64,000 bases of DNA from Aminobacter ciceronei (GTDB taxonomy: Bacteria > Pseudomonadota > Alphaproteobacteria > Rhizobiales > Rhizobiaceae), in contig NZ_JACJHY010000001.1 in NCBI RefSeq assembly GCF_014138625.1, forward strand, positions 62,001 to 126,000. The letters are read 5' to 3'. Shown piece after piece: positions 23,860 through 33,048 of this stretch. The first letter of the stretch is position 1; each line of letters begins with the position of its first letter. A model generated the notes under the pieces. It was not told the origin of the DNA, ran no database searches, and was given only the letters and a program-made list of their open reading frames with translations. A program made the position numbers and the translations under genes.

Positions 23860-26043
23860 TCAGTTCTGCACATCTCCCGCTGAAGCCGCCGGATTCTCCG
23901 CGTCGACTGCCTTCAGATAATATTCGGCCGCCTTGCCACCGTCGGCCGGAACGCCTTTGCCGTCACGGTAGAGGTCACCGAGCCTGAGCAAGGCATCGGC
24001 GCGTCCCTTCCGGGCCGCATTCTCATAGGCCGCGACAGCGGCAGCACCATCGACCGGCCCGACCGCGCCAGACAGATGCAGGTCGCCAAGCACGACATAG
24101 GCGTAGGGATCGCCTGCGATGCCGACCTGCCTGACCAGCTCGAGACCGGCCGGAATGTCCTGGCGCGTGCCTTCGCCGCGTGCGGTCATCTCGCCCTGAC
24201 GCAGCCTGCCGGTCTCGTCGCCGGCCATGCCGGCGCGGCGGTAATAGTCGAACGCCTTGGCCGGATCGGCTGGTATCGTCCCGCCTAACCGATAGATGTC
24301 GCCGATGCGCACCAGCGCATCAGGACGCCCCAGCGCCGCTGCCTTCTCATAGGCCAGCACGGCTTCCGTCGCGTCGACCTTGCCGGTCGAGCCGTCGGCC
24401 AGAAGGGCGGCCAGCGACATCAGCGCCTCGCCATTGCCGGCATCCGCCACCGTCTTGACCATCTGCAGGCCGCCCACGACGTCCTTTGACGTCCCTTGTC
24501 CGCGCACCTTCATTTCGCCGGCACGGACGGCGCCCATCACGCTGCCGGCCTCGGCAGACTTGCTGAAATAGTCGAACGCCGTCACCGGATTGGCCGGCAG
24601 CAGTCCGCCTATGCCGCGCTGGTAAAGCCCGCCGAGCAGGTTCATCGCATTGGCATCGCCTTCGTCGGCGAGCGAGTTCATCTGCGCCAGGCCGGCGGCG
24701 ACATTGCGGTCGGTGCCCTGTCCGAGAACCGTCATTTCGCCGACGCGCAGCTTACCGGCCAGATTGCCGGCCCGCGACGCCCTGACATAATAGGCGAATG
24801 CCTTGGGTGGGTCGGAGGCGATCGCGCCGTTGCGGCTGTAGAGATCACCGAGCCTGACAAGTGCGTCGCTGTGGCCGAGCGACGCCGCCTTTTCATAGGA
24901 TGTGACGGCAGCGGCAAGGTCGACGGGGGCGACCGCCGCATCGCTGAGCAAATCGCCGAGCGCGATCAGCGCAAAGGTATCGCCATGATCGGCAAGACCG
25001 GTCAGCATCGCCCGCCCAGCCTGATAGGACTGAGCAGTGCCGCGTCCCCGCGCCAGCATCTCGCCGGTGCGCAGGATGCCGGTCTCGTCGCCGCTGTCGG
25101 CGGCGCGGCGGAAATAGCCGAAGGCCTTGCCGAGATCGATGGCAATGACACCGCCATCGGTGCGACTGTAGAGTGAGCCGAGCAGGACGAGCCCTGCCGG
25201 GTTGCGCGTGCGCGCCACCACCTCTTCGATCATCGCGAGCCCGGCCTGGACGTCCTGCGTCGTGCCCTGGCCGGTAGCTGTCATCTCGCCGACGCGCAGC
25301 TTGCCGACGTCGTAGCCAAGGCTGGCGGCCTTGCGGTAATAGTCCAGCGCCTTGTCCGGCTCCATCGCGACCATGCCCTGGGCGCCGGGGCGATAGAGGT
25401 CGCCAAGCAGCACCAACGCCTCGGGATTGCCGGCATCAGCGAGTGCTGCGATCATCGCCAGCCCCTTGCCAGTGTCGCGCGCAACACCTTGCCCGCGCGC
25501 GAGCATCTCGCCGACACGCAGCTTGCCGTCAGCGTTGCCGGCCTTGGCGGCCTGGTCGTAGAACAGATAGGCGCGCCTGGCGTCGGCCGCGACCACCCTG
25601 CCCTCGCGATAAAGGTCGCCGAGCCGCATCAGGGCTTCCGAGCTGCCCATATTCGCCGCCTGCAGGTAAAGCTTCGATGCCGCGAACGGATCGGCCGGCG
25701 CGTCCTTGACGACGCCGATCAGGTCGGACGGTGAGATGACTGCGTAGATCGCGGCAGGACGGCCTGGGTTGTCGAGGCCGCGATAATAGGCAAGCGCGGC
25801 CTCCGCCGCCGCGGCCGTGGTCTTGCCGTCGCGGTAGAGGTCGCCCAAGGCGATGTAGGACGCCGCAAGCGCCAGCACAAAGCCATCCCGGCTTTCTTCG
25901 CTGGGCTTGGCGGCCTGGATTGCCCGGGGTACATCAGGGGACGCGAAGCCCAGCGCCGGCAATGTTGGAGCCTGTCCGGCGGGACTGGCTTCAGCACTTC
26001 CCGGCACAACAACGCTGGCAACCAACAACCAGCCGATACGCAT
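23860..26043 (-). CDS. Secreted Sel1-repeat protein, paralogue of the downstream gene
   Basis: 727 residues. The signal peptide is MRIGWLLVASVVVPGSAEA. Nearly the whole mature protein is Sel1 repeats with the same alternation of LGDLYR/KAxxYYRKAA and RVGEMxARGQGTxxDVxAGLxMI units. It lacks the C-terminal peptidoglycan-binding-like region of its neighbour. The ATG at 26043 is preferred over an upstream in-frame ATG because it begins the signal peptide. The tandem arrangement suggests duplication and a joint periplasmic scaffold for exopolysaccharide assembly or export. Confidence 0.82.
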   Translation of the reverse strand: MRIGWLLVASVVVPGSAEASPAGQAPTLPALGFASPDVPRAIQAAKPSEESRDGFVLALAASYIALGDLYRDGKTTAAAAEAALAYYRGLDNPGRPAAIYAVISPSDLIGVVKDAPADPFAASKLYLQAANMGSSEALMRLGDLYREGRVVAADARRAYLFYDQAAKAGNADGKLRVGEMLARGQGVARDTGKGLAMIAALADAGNPEALVLLGDLYRPGAQGMVAMEPDKALDYYRKAASLGYDVGKLRVGEMTATGQGTTQDVQAGLAMIEEVVARTRNPAGLVLLGSLYSRTDGGVIAIDLGKAFGYFRRAADSGDETGILRTGEMLARGRGTAQSYQAGRAMLTGLADHGDTFALIALGDLLSDAAVAPVDLAAAVTSYEKAASLGHSDALVRLGDLYSRNGAIASDPPKAFAYYVRASRAGNLAGKLRVGEMTVLGQGTDRNVAAGLAQMNSLADEGDANAMNLLGGLYQRGIGGLLPANPVTAFDYFSKSAEAGSVMGAVRAGEMKVRGQGTSKDVVGGLQMVKTVADAGNGEALMSLAALLADGSTGKVDATEAVLAYEKAAALGRPDALVRIGDIYRLGGTIPADPAKAFDYYRRAGMAGDETGRLRQGEMTARGEGTRQDIPAGLELVRQVGIAGDPYAYVVLGDLHLSGAVGPVDGAAAVAAYENAARKGRADALLRLGDLYRDGKGVPADGGKAAEYYLKAVDAENPAASAGDVQN

Positions 26044-26066
26044 GGGCCCACGCTCCCAACAGCGCT

Positions 26067-26085
26067 GGCGCATCCAGGATGCGCC
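26067..26085 (-). terminator. Compact hairpin in the leader of the first Sel1 gene
   Basis: GGCGCATCC (26067-26075) and GGATGCGCC (26077-26085) are inverted repeats separated by one base; as RNA this gives a 7-bp stem with a 5-base loop. It lies 24 bases upstream of the Sel1 start, between it and the membrane-protein gene, so it could attenuate or process the operon mRNA. Confidence 0.35.
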
Positions 26086-26208
26086 GCAGCTAATATGAAA
26101 CAGTCATTGCATTTTTCCGGCAAGAGCATTCTTGAGCAGCACCGTTCACGAAGCCGTATCCTCCGATGTGACCGGCCGCTTCTTCATGTTCATGCTTCGC
26201 CACCTTCA

Positions 26209-28104
26209 TTACTTGATCCACTCGCCCATCCCGATTCCCTGTTCGTTTGGCGCAAAGACGCTCGCGTCGGCCGTAGCGCGCACCAGGCGGAAGCGCGCCG
26301 AGCCGCGCAAGGCTTCTTCGATCGCGTCGAGCGAGCCTTTCGGCATCACGCCGAGATCGTCGATGTAGGCCTTCTGGCTGCGCGTGATGATGATGAAGGC
26401 GGAGCCTGCCGGCACCGCACGCAACCAGTCCCCGAGCTCGGTAGCCGGATCGGCGAGAACCGCTGAAATGGATTGCTTGCTCTCGTTGGAGATCGGCACA
26501 TAGGTGAAGTTCTCGTAGTTCATGAACTGCTCGGGATAGTTGGGCGCGCCCTCGACAAGCACCGAACCGGCCGGCGCGTTGTTGTAGAGCCATTCCGACG
26601 CCTCCACTTCGGCCCGTGAGAAGGTGTACTGGCGGTCCTTGCCGTTGTTGGCGAGGACGAAAGCGACCGTGAGCACGGCGCCGAACGTGCCGATGGCGTA
26701 GCGCGCGATGGCGTCGCGCTGGGAGCCGGACCATGGGAAAAACAGTGCCGCGGCAAAGAAGGTCAGGAAAGGCAGTGCAAAGAGATAGACGCGGAACACG
26801 ATCTCGCCGCCATAGGAGGTGGCAACGATCATGAAGGCTGGAGCCAGCGTCAGCACGATGGCCGGACCGTCGCGGAACCCCGCCACGAGCCGGCGCAGAC
26901 CGCCGAGGACCGCCGCCAACGCGATCGCACCGGTCAGCGCTCGCGACGCCAAGGACACCACCACCTGTCCTTCACTGACGATCGAGGTATCCACCAGGCG
27001 CTCGCTGATCTCGTTCGAGGTGTCGCCGAAACGCTGGACCAGCTCGGGCAGGACCGAGGACATGTAGCCGTCGGCGTAGAACAGCAGCCATGTGACTTCG
27101 ACGAGGCCGGCAAAGACGAGGTAGCCAAGGCTCAATTGTCCGATGACCCAGAGGCCGCCAAGGGCCATGAGCACGACTATCGGCGTGAGCGGGTGGGTCG
27201 CCGTGATCATCACGATCAGCGCCATGGCCGCCAGTGAGGCTACGGCACGCAGTTTTGGCGGGACGGCCAGCGTCACCGGCGGCTGGCCACGCGAGACGAA
27301 GGCGAAATAACGGCCGCAAAACTTGGAAAAGCCACGCCCGTTCGGGTCGGCCCAGCCGGGCACGATCCGCAGCGGGCCGACACAAAGCGCGACCAGCAAG
27401 AGATAGAACAGAAAGGCGACGCCCTGCGGCGAGAAATAGTCCTGGCCGATCCAGTTGCCGATGACGAACAGCCAGACCCCGCCCCACACCAGCCGTGGGT
27501 CGGCGGTGAAGCGGCGATAGATCTGCGGCAGCACCAACACATAGAGCAGGTTAAGCGCCGGCGGCGAAAAGCGGGCGATGTCAGCCAGTTGGATCGGTTT
27601 GATGTCGAACAGGTTGGCGATCGCGGCGCAGAAGACGAACAGGCCGGGCCAATTGGCGTAGGTGGCAAGGAATGGCGCCTTCGGATCGATCTGGCCGTGC
27701 CGCTGGGCATAGTCGACGACACCGACATGTTTCCAGGCCCAGGCGTAACGCAACTCGTCATAGACGATGGCCGGGGTGCCATGAAGCAGCAGCACCAGCA
27801 TGACGATCATCAACAGCGGCATCGGCGTCTCGCAGACGCCGCGCCTCAGGCTCAAGGCAAAGCCGAGGCCGACGGCGGCATAGGCCACCCAGATGATGCC
27901 TGGCAGGACAGAGATCAGGCCATAGTCGTCGACACCGGCAGGATCGGTGACGAACAGGACGGCCAGCCATAAAGCAAAGGCCAGGCAAAGACAGATCGAC
28001 GCGAGGTTGAACGGCGCTGTCGAGACACGGCCAGCATCCGCCAGGGGCGGCGCCTTCAGCGCCGGCGACATGGCAAGACTGAATTCCCGCGTCATCACAT
28101 TCAT
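26209..28104 (-). CDS. Polytopic membrane protein, probable glycosyltransferase or polymerase of the EPS locus
   Basis: 631 residues with about 12 hydrophobic segments between residues 30 and 480, then a soluble C-terminal domain of about 130 residues (EWLYNNAPAGSVLVEGAPNYPEQFMNYENF to FRLVRATADASVFAPNEQGIGMGEWIK). The layout recalls lipid-linked-sugar-dependent GT-C membrane transferases (GT39/ArnT-like) or O-antigen-type polymerases. I see no decisive catalytic motif, though acidic residues in the first periplasmic loop (DYGLIS; ELRYAW) are candidates. It overlaps the flippase-kinase gene by 4 bases (ATGA). Probable role: adding sugars to or polymerising lipid-linked repeat units on the periplasmic side. 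Confidence 0.65.
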   Translation of the reverse strand: MNVMTREFSLAMSPALKAPPLADAGRVSTAPFNLASICLCLAFALWLAVLFVTDPAGVDDYGLISVLPGIIWVAYAAVGLGFALSLRRGVCETPMPLLMIVMLVLLLHGTPAIVYDELRYAWAWKHVGVVDYAQRHGQIDPKAPFLATYANWPGLFVFCAAIANLFDIKPIQLADIARFSPPALNLLYVLVLPQIYRRFTADPRLVWGGVWLFVIGNWIGQDYFSPQGVAFLFYLLLVALCVGPLRIVPGWADPNGRGFSKFCGRYFAFVSRGQPPVTLAVPPKLRAVASLAAMALIVMITATHPLTPIVVLMALGGLWVIGQLSLGYLVFAGLVEVTWLLFYADGYMSSVLPELVQRFGDTSNEISERLVDTSIVSEGQVVVSLASRALTGAIALAAVLGGLRRLVAGFRDGPAIVLTLAPAFMIVATSYGGEIVFRVYLFALPFLTFFAAALFFPWSGSQRDAIARYAIGTFGAVLTVAFVLANNGKDRQYTFSRAEVEASEWLYNNAPAGSVLVEGAPNYPEQFMNYENFTYVPISNESKQSISAVLADPATELGDWLRAVPAGSAFIIITRSQKAYIDDLGVMPKGSLDAIEEALRGSARFRLVRATADASVFAPNEQGIGMGEWIK

Positions 28105-30575
28105 ATTGCGCCTCCATCGGTGGAGACGATCCTAAGAACACGATCGACATTTGACGCAATCCAAAGCCGGCCGACGCCCGAATGCGCCGGGCGCCGCGCC
28201 CGCTCGCTAACCTGATGCAGCCAGACGAGGCCGACCATGGCACGGATCGCCGCGCCATCGCCGCTCCAGTCATCGTCCCCGTCCGAGCCGATGCCCAGCC
28301 ACTGCCGCTCGTCGTTGCGCCACTCCGGCGTCCACAAGAGATCGGCAACGGCCGCGCCGAGCGGCTCGCTGCTGGTCATCATGCGCATGGCGACAGCCAG
28401 AACGCAGCCGTCGAAGCCACGTGGCGCGTTGGATCGCGCATTGCCCCATTCCAGCAGGCTGGCAAGTCGGGCGGCACTGCCCTGCCCCGAGGCGAAGTTC
28501 AGGTTTTGCGGCCAAAGATCGCCATGGCACCAGCCGAGACGCACCTGGCGACCGAGCCAGTAGCGCCGCTGCTGGCCAACGAAACGTTCTATCGCCCGAC
28601 GCCGTGCTGCTGCCAACATCGTCGATCCGCCGAGCTGCGCAAGCTTTGCCGCCGGACGTTCGACCCATTCGTGGAACCAGACGTCGTCGATGGTCCGCAT
28701 GGCGGCTGTCTGGCCGTGCAAGATGGCCACGGCCTTCGCCGCGGCTTCGAGGCCCGTCTGCCGCTCGGACGCGTCGCGCAGCAGCACCCGCCCATCCGTC
28801 CCAGGTGCCATCGCCTCGATGCAATCGACGGCTCCGCCGATACGGGTGACTGACAGCCTCGTCGGCAACATCGGCCACAGCGGCTGAAGACGCGTATCCG
28901 CGTGCAGCAGGTCGAGATTGTCGACCAGGCGCTCGAGATAGGCGGCGGCGATCGGGTTGCGCGCGCTGCGGAGAACGGCATAAGTGCCTTGCGACCGAAC
29001 GGGCGCGTGCCGCACCGCCTCCTCCAGCACCGGGTCCCCGAGGTAGACGATGTCAGTTCCTTCGGGTCCATGCTCGGATTTCAGCGCATGCCAGCCCGAG
29101 GCAGCGGAGCTTCCGGTCTTTGCCAGGAGCGGCCGGAGCTCGGCGTCACCAGGAACGGCAATGCCCTTGTTGCGGCCGAAAGGCAGGAACTGGGCCGAGA
29201 GGGACTTCAGCGAAGCGGCAACCGCCAGACCCCAGTCGTGCATGCTGTGGCGGCGGCTGGTGACGAGGGCGAGCGCGCCGACGCCAAATGTGACCACCAG
29301 CATCGCCAGCAGCCAGGCATGCGCCATGCCGATCGGCCCTTCACTGCGCACCAGAAGCGCGCCGGCGCCGAGGGCTATGACCAGCGTCGCGACTTCGGCC
29401 GCCGCCACCGAACGCATCCAGCCCTTGGTGCGGGCGATCGACAGATAGATCGAGAGCACGGCCGATACGACACTGGCCAGTGTGAACACCCTGAGGATCG
29501 CAGCACCTTCGGTGGCGTAGGCCGCACCGAACACCGACATGATGGGATGGGCGAACACCAGCATCAGCGCGACGAGGCCGAGCAGCGGCAGCACCGACAT
29601 CACAGCCGCATCCGCCGCCAGCGCGCGCAGCCGGCCGGTGTCGCTGGCGCCCTCGGCGAGCAGCGACAGCCCCATCGAGCTGCCGACATAATAAAGCGAG
29701 GTGAAGATCGTCCAGGCGACGAAGAAGCTGGCGCTTTCGGCCGCGCCGACAAAATTGAGCACGACCAGCGGTGTCGCCGTCCAGGCCACCATCATCGACA
29801 CCGAACCGATGTAGTCCCAGCCGAAGAAGCGCGCCATGGCGCGGCGGTCAATCAGATTGGCATGGCCGGTTCCGGCTTGCGCCTTGGGCACGAGGCGCTT
29901 GAAAATCAGCATGTTGACGGCGAGAACGAAGACCAGAACCGGTGCGGTCCACGACAGTGCGATGGCCTCCCATCCGAGCCCGGCGAGCGCCAGCGGGATG
30001 AGCATGGCGATCTTGACGACCTGGTAGATTGTCTTCGAGACCGGCACCCAGATCGACTGGCGCAGGCCCGACAGCGCACTGTCCTGCAGCGCGAACACCG
30101 ACCAGACGGCGACGGTCGCCACGAACCACAGGATGACGCCCGCGCTCTCGGTCAGCACGTCGAGCTTGGGCATGAAGGCGCCGACGACCAGCAGGAAGAC
30201 GATAGCGACGACGACCGAGGCGATGAAGGACGTGGCGTAGGCGAACAGGATCAACCGGCCGGCGCGGCCGCCGACAGTCGGCACGAAACGAACCAGCAGG
30301 TTGCCAAAATTGAGCTGGGCAGCGTTGGACAGGTTGACGATGGTGGCGGTGATGGCGCCGCCGAGACCGATCGCCTCCTGCGAACAGTAACGCGCCGCCA
30401 GGAACCAGAACGCCAGCCCCAGCACCGCACTCAGGCCGCTGTTGGCGATCAGCGCGTAGCCGTTGCGCATCAGCGACGAGCCCATCAGCGCCTGCGGGAT
30501 GAGTGATCGCCAACCACTGCCGCCCGCCTGTGCCGTGGGCTCTCGGTGCCGCAGGGTGGGCGGGTGCGCGGTCAT
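28101..30575 (-). CDS. Polysaccharide flippase fused to an aminoglycoside-phosphotransferase-like kinase domain
   Basis: 824 residues. About residues 35-440 are a 12-14-helix Wzx/MATE-type oligosaccharide flippase (LIANSGLSAVLGLAFWFLAARYCSQEAIGLGGAI). About residues 500-824 are a cytoplasmic APH-fold domain: TYAVLRSARNP (N-lobe strand, Arg where the ATP-binding Lys is usual), VDCIEAMAPG (hinge), WCHGDLWPQNLNF (catalytic-loop H-G-D-x4-N at about 684-691) and SLLEWGNA (about 709, Glu replacing the metal-binding Asp). The altered Lys and Asp mean it may be a pseudokinase or use a modified mechanism. It overlaps the genes on both sides by 4 bases. Likely role: export of lipid-linked repeats gated or modified by the kinase-like domain. 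Confidence 0.8.
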   Translation of the reverse strand: MTAHPPTLRHREPTAQAGGSGWRSLIPQALMGSSLMRNGYALIANSGLSAVLGLAFWFLAARYCSQEAIGLGGAITATIVNLSNAAQLNFGNLLVRFVPTVGGRAGRLILFAYATSFIASVVVAIVFLLVVGAFMPKLDVLTESAGVILWFVATVAVWSVFALQDSALSGLRQSIWVPVSKTIYQVVKIAMLIPLALAGLGWEAIALSWTAPVLVFVLAVNMLIFKRLVPKAQAGTGHANLIDRRAMARFFGWDYIGSVSMMVAWTATPLVVLNFVGAAESASFFVAWTIFTSLYYVGSSMGLSLLAEGASDTGRLRALAADAAVMSVLPLLGLVALMLVFAHPIMSVFGAAYATEGAAILRVFTLASVVSAVLSIYLSIARTKGWMRSVAAAEVATLVIALGAGALLVRSEGPIGMAHAWLLAMLVVTFGVGALALVTSRRHSMHDWGLAVAASLKSLSAQFLPFGRNKGIAVPGDAELRPLLAKTGSSAASGWHALKSEHGPEGTDIVYLGDPVLEEAVRHAPVRSQGTYAVLRSARNPIAAAYLERLVDNLDLLHADTRLQPLWPMLPTRLSVTRIGGAVDCIEAMAPGTDGRVLLRDASERQTGLEAAAKAVAILHGQTAAMRTIDDVWFHEWVERPAAKLAQLGGSTMLAAARRRAIERFVGQQRRYWLGRQVRLGWCHGDLWPQNLNFASGQGSAARLASLLEWGNARSNAPRGFDGCVLAVAMRMMTSSEPLGAAVADLLWTPEWRNDERQWLGIGSDGDDDWSGDGAAIRAMVGLVWLHQVSERARRPAHSGVGRLWIASNVDRVLRIVSTDGGAI

Positions 30576-31408
30576 GACCCGGCACGCCGCCAGACACGAA
30601 CATAGTCGATCAGGAAATCGGCCGGGAATTTGGTCCTGGCGTCAGGCGACCCCGGCCAGTTGCCGCCGACGGCCAGGTTGATGAGCAGGTACATCGGTTC
30701 CTGCGAGATGCCGTCTGGCTTGGTGTAGCGCCACATCTCCTTGCCATCGAGATACCAGACGACGGCATCCTTGCGCCATTCCAGGCCATAGGCATGCCAG
30801 TCGGCCGAAAGGTCGACCACCTTGGCGTTCTTGCCCTCGCTCTTCCAGTCCTTCTTCTTGTCGAGATAATGCAGGTGCATCTCGTAGACGTCGGGCGCAT
30901 GACCCAGGACTTCGAGGATGTCGATTTCCGGACGCGGCTCCTGCGTCGATGGCAGAAGCCAGATCGCCGGCCACAGCCCTTTGCCCCTGGGAATCTTGGC
31001 GCGGATCTCGAAATAGCCGTATGTGGTGGCGAAACGGTCTGGCTTGGCGCGCTCGAGATAATCACGCCCCGTGGTCACCATGCCCGACGTGTAGTCGAAG
31101 GTGCGCCCTTCATGGCCGGTCACCGTCTCCGGCCGCGCCGTCAGCCGCAGCACGCCGTCGGCAACGCTGACATTGTCGGGCATGTACCACTGCAGTTCCT
31201 TGTTGGCGAGATTGGTACAGCCGTCCTTGTCCCACCAGTAGCAGCGGGTCCACTTGTCGCGATCGAGCTTGGGCTGGTCGAATTCTTCGGTGAAGATCCG
31301 CTCCCATTGCCCCTTGATCAGTGGCGGCTCGACGCCTTGGGCCATGGCACCCGCATGCCCAAACCACCAGGCGCCCGCCAGCGCCACGCCCCACAACCCC
31401 TTACCCAT
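30572..31408 (-). CDS. Secreted GH16 family endo-beta-glucanase
   Basis: 278 residues. The signal peptide is about MGKGLWGVALAGAWWFGHAGAMA. The GH16 catalytic motif E-I-D-I-L-E is in TQEPRPEIDILEVLGHAPDVYEMHLHY, with nucleophile and acid/base Glu and assisting Asp all present. Other family marks are GYFEIRAKIPRGKGLWPAIWLLP and YLLINLAVGGNWPG. Bacterial GH16 enzymes in EPS loci (ExoK-like) trim beta-1,3/1,4 polymers. Start set at 31408 because the signal peptide begins there. It heads the five-gene minus-strand EPS operon and overlaps the flippase gene by 4 bases. Confidence 0.9.
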   Translation of the reverse strand: MGKGLWGVALAGAWWFGHAGAMAQGVEPPLIKGQWERIFTEEFDQPKLDRDKWTRCYWWDKDGCTNLANKELQWYMPDNVSVADGVLRLTARPETVTGHEGRTFDYTSGMVTTGRDYLERAKPDRFATTYGYFEIRAKIPRGKGLWPAIWLLPSTQEPRPEIDILEVLGHAPDVYEMHLHYLDKKKDWKSEGKNAKVVDLSADWHAYGLEWRKDAVVWYLDGKEMWRYTKPDGISQEPMYLLINLAVGGNWPGSPDARTKFPADFLIDYVRVWRRAGS

Positions 31409-31945
31409 GCACCAACCCGATAAGCCTGAACACACTCAATCGTCGCGAGAGAGGGTTGCCGGCCGTTGCCTGCGTGGTCCCGCCAAAAGGCGGTTCGCGC
31501 GCATTTGCCGGTTACCCGGAAATCTGTCGCTTACGATCTGTTAACTAGGACGGTTACCCGACGCTGCGTCAAGCTGTTTTGCCGCGCTCGGTAAATGACA
31601 TGACCCATTCAGGGCCAAAACCAAGATCATGTTTTTGGATTTTCGACGCATCGACTTGTCTGTCGAAATAGCGCCTATCTGTCCGGAATGCTTTATTTGA
31701 TTGGTTTTGACTTTGATTGGCATGTTCGAGATAATTCTCTATCACGAAGAAATAACAAAATTGTGATACAAAATATCTTTATGGCACTGCGGTAACCGTT
31801 TCTGAACAAACGCGAATCCGAAAAGCAACGCCTCAGGTGCAAAGGTAGTGATATCTCACGAAATCTGCGACATTGGGTGGAAAGTGGGAGGCTTCGGACG
31901 GATACTGACCCGACAAATTTCGGGAGCGAACAGGACGTGCACGCC
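31409..31945. other. Divergent intergenic region of 537 bp with AT-rich core
   Basis: Separates the GH16-led operon from the FemAB-like gene. The part from about 31,570 to 31,860 is distinctly AT-rich against its flanks and probably contains both promoters. TATCAC (31740-31745) and GTGATA (31763-31768) form an inverted repeat with a 17-base spacer, a candidate operator. No credible small gene is seen. A GTG at 31877 could extend the FemAB-like protein by 23 residues. Confidence 0.5.
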
Positions 31946-33004
31946 ATGGCGAGCACGTCGGCGGCTTTCGACGTGCAGAGCCCGGCGCCGCGCGACCTCT
32001 GGCATCGCCTGATGCTCGCCGATCCCGAAGCCCTGCCCTACCAGTCGCCGGCCTGGCTCGACAGCCTGTGCGCCCTCGGCAAATACCAGGACGCCAGCCG
32101 CGCCTACCGCTTTGCCGGCGGACATCACTACGTGCTGCCGATGGTGCGCAACAGGCACCTGCCGGCGCGGCTGGCGGTTGCCGAGTCGATGCCATATGCC
32201 TGGGGTCGTGGCGGCGTGCTCTCGTCGATGATGCCAAAGGTCGAACATCTCCGCACGATTTTCGAAGACCTAGGCAAGCTGCCCTATCTCAGGATTTCGG
32301 TAAGACCCAATCCGCGCCATGCCCATCTGTGGGCCGCAGCAGCTCCTGCCCATGTCACCTCGGTGCCGGGCCTCGCCCACATCCTTGACCTCGATGGCGG
32401 ATTCGACGCCGTCTGGTCGACGCGCTTCAAGAAAACGACGCGGACGCGGGTGCGCAAGGCCGAACGCGGCGGCATCGTCGTCGAGCGTGACACCTCCGGA
32501 AAGCTGGTGCCGGTCTTCCACCAGCTGTTACGCACGTCTTTCGACCGCTGGGCCGACAAGCAGCAAGAGCCACGCATGCTGGCGCATCTAAGGGGGCGCA
32601 GGCGCGATCCGATGGCAAAATTCAGCTCGATCGCCCGGCATTTCGGCGAGGCCTGCCGCATCTGGGTCGCCTGGGTCGATGGCAAGCCGGCGGCGGCGGC
32701 GTTCGTGCTGCAATATGGCAATGTCAACGACGCCCGCGGCGCGATCGACCGCCATGCGCTGGGCAGCTCGGGCGCCAACGACCTGATCCAGAAACTTGCC
32801 ATAGAAGAGGCCTGCCACAGCGGCTGCCGCTACTACCATTTCGGCGAGACCGGCGCCTCGGCCTCGCTCGCGCACTACAAACAGCGGTTTGGCGCGACAC
32901 CGCACGCGCACGCCGAATACTTCCTGGAGAAGCTGCCGATCACCGCCGTCGACGCCCGCGTGCGGCACGCGGCGAAATGGACGATCGGCTTCAAGGATAC
33001 CTAG
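31946..33004 (+). CDS. FemAB/GNAT-type acyltransferase of the EPS locus
   Basis: 352 residues from the ATG at 31946, preceded by AGGA. The C-terminal half matches the BioF2-like/FemAB GNAT fold: TRFKKTTRTRVRKAERGGIVVERD, RIWVAWVDGKPAAAAFVLQYGNVNDARGAIDRHALGSSGANDLIQKLAIEEACHSGCRYYHFGETGAS, then LAHYKQRFGATPHAHAEY. Such proteins in exopolysaccharide loci are expected to transfer an acyl or aminoacyl group to a sugar or lipid carrier. Cytoplasmic; substrate unknown. Divergent from the GH16 operon. Confidence 0.78.
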   Translation: MASTSAAFDVQSPAPRDLWHRLMLADPEALPYQSPAWLDSLCALGKYQDASRAYRFAGGHHYVLPMVRNRHLPARLAVAESMPYAWGRGGVLSSMMPKVEHLRTIFEDLGKLPYLRISVRPNPRHAHLWAAAAPAHVTSVPGLAHILDLDGGFDAVWSTRFKKTTRTRVRKAERGGIVVERDTSGKLVPVFHQLLRTSFDRWADKQQEPRMLAHLRGRRRDPMAKFSSIARHFGEACRIWVAWVDGKPAAAAFVLQYGNVNDARGAIDRHALGSSGANDLIQKLAIEEACHSGCRYYHFGETGASASLAHYKQRFGATPHAHAEYFLEKLPITAVDARVRHAAKWTIGFKDT

Positions 33005-33012
33005 AGGGCTGG

Positions 33013-33034
33013 GCAATTCCGGACCTGGAATTGC
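33013..33034. terminator. Bidirectional terminator-like hairpin
   Basis: GCAATTCC (33013-33020) and GGAATTGC (33027-33034) make a perfect 8-bp stem with a 6-base loop between the convergent genes ending at 33004 and 33049. Confidence 0.55.
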
Positions 33035-33048
33035 TGCTGTCCTGCCGC

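Noticed and set aside
21635-23920. A plus-strand frame of 761 codons across the first Sel1 gene
   Set aside because: It mirrors the repeat periodicity of the Sel1 gene in antisense and has no ribosome site or family match.
28902-30506. A plus-strand frame of 534 codons opposite the flippase-kinase gene
   Set aside because: Highly charged, His/Arg/Asp-rich, no hydrophobic or conserved core. The opposite strand has a clear flippase.
31780-31800. A sigma-54-like TGGCAC element in the GH16/FemAB intergenic region
   Set aside because: TGGCAC is present, but the -12 element reads TAAC instead of TTGC at the required spacing.
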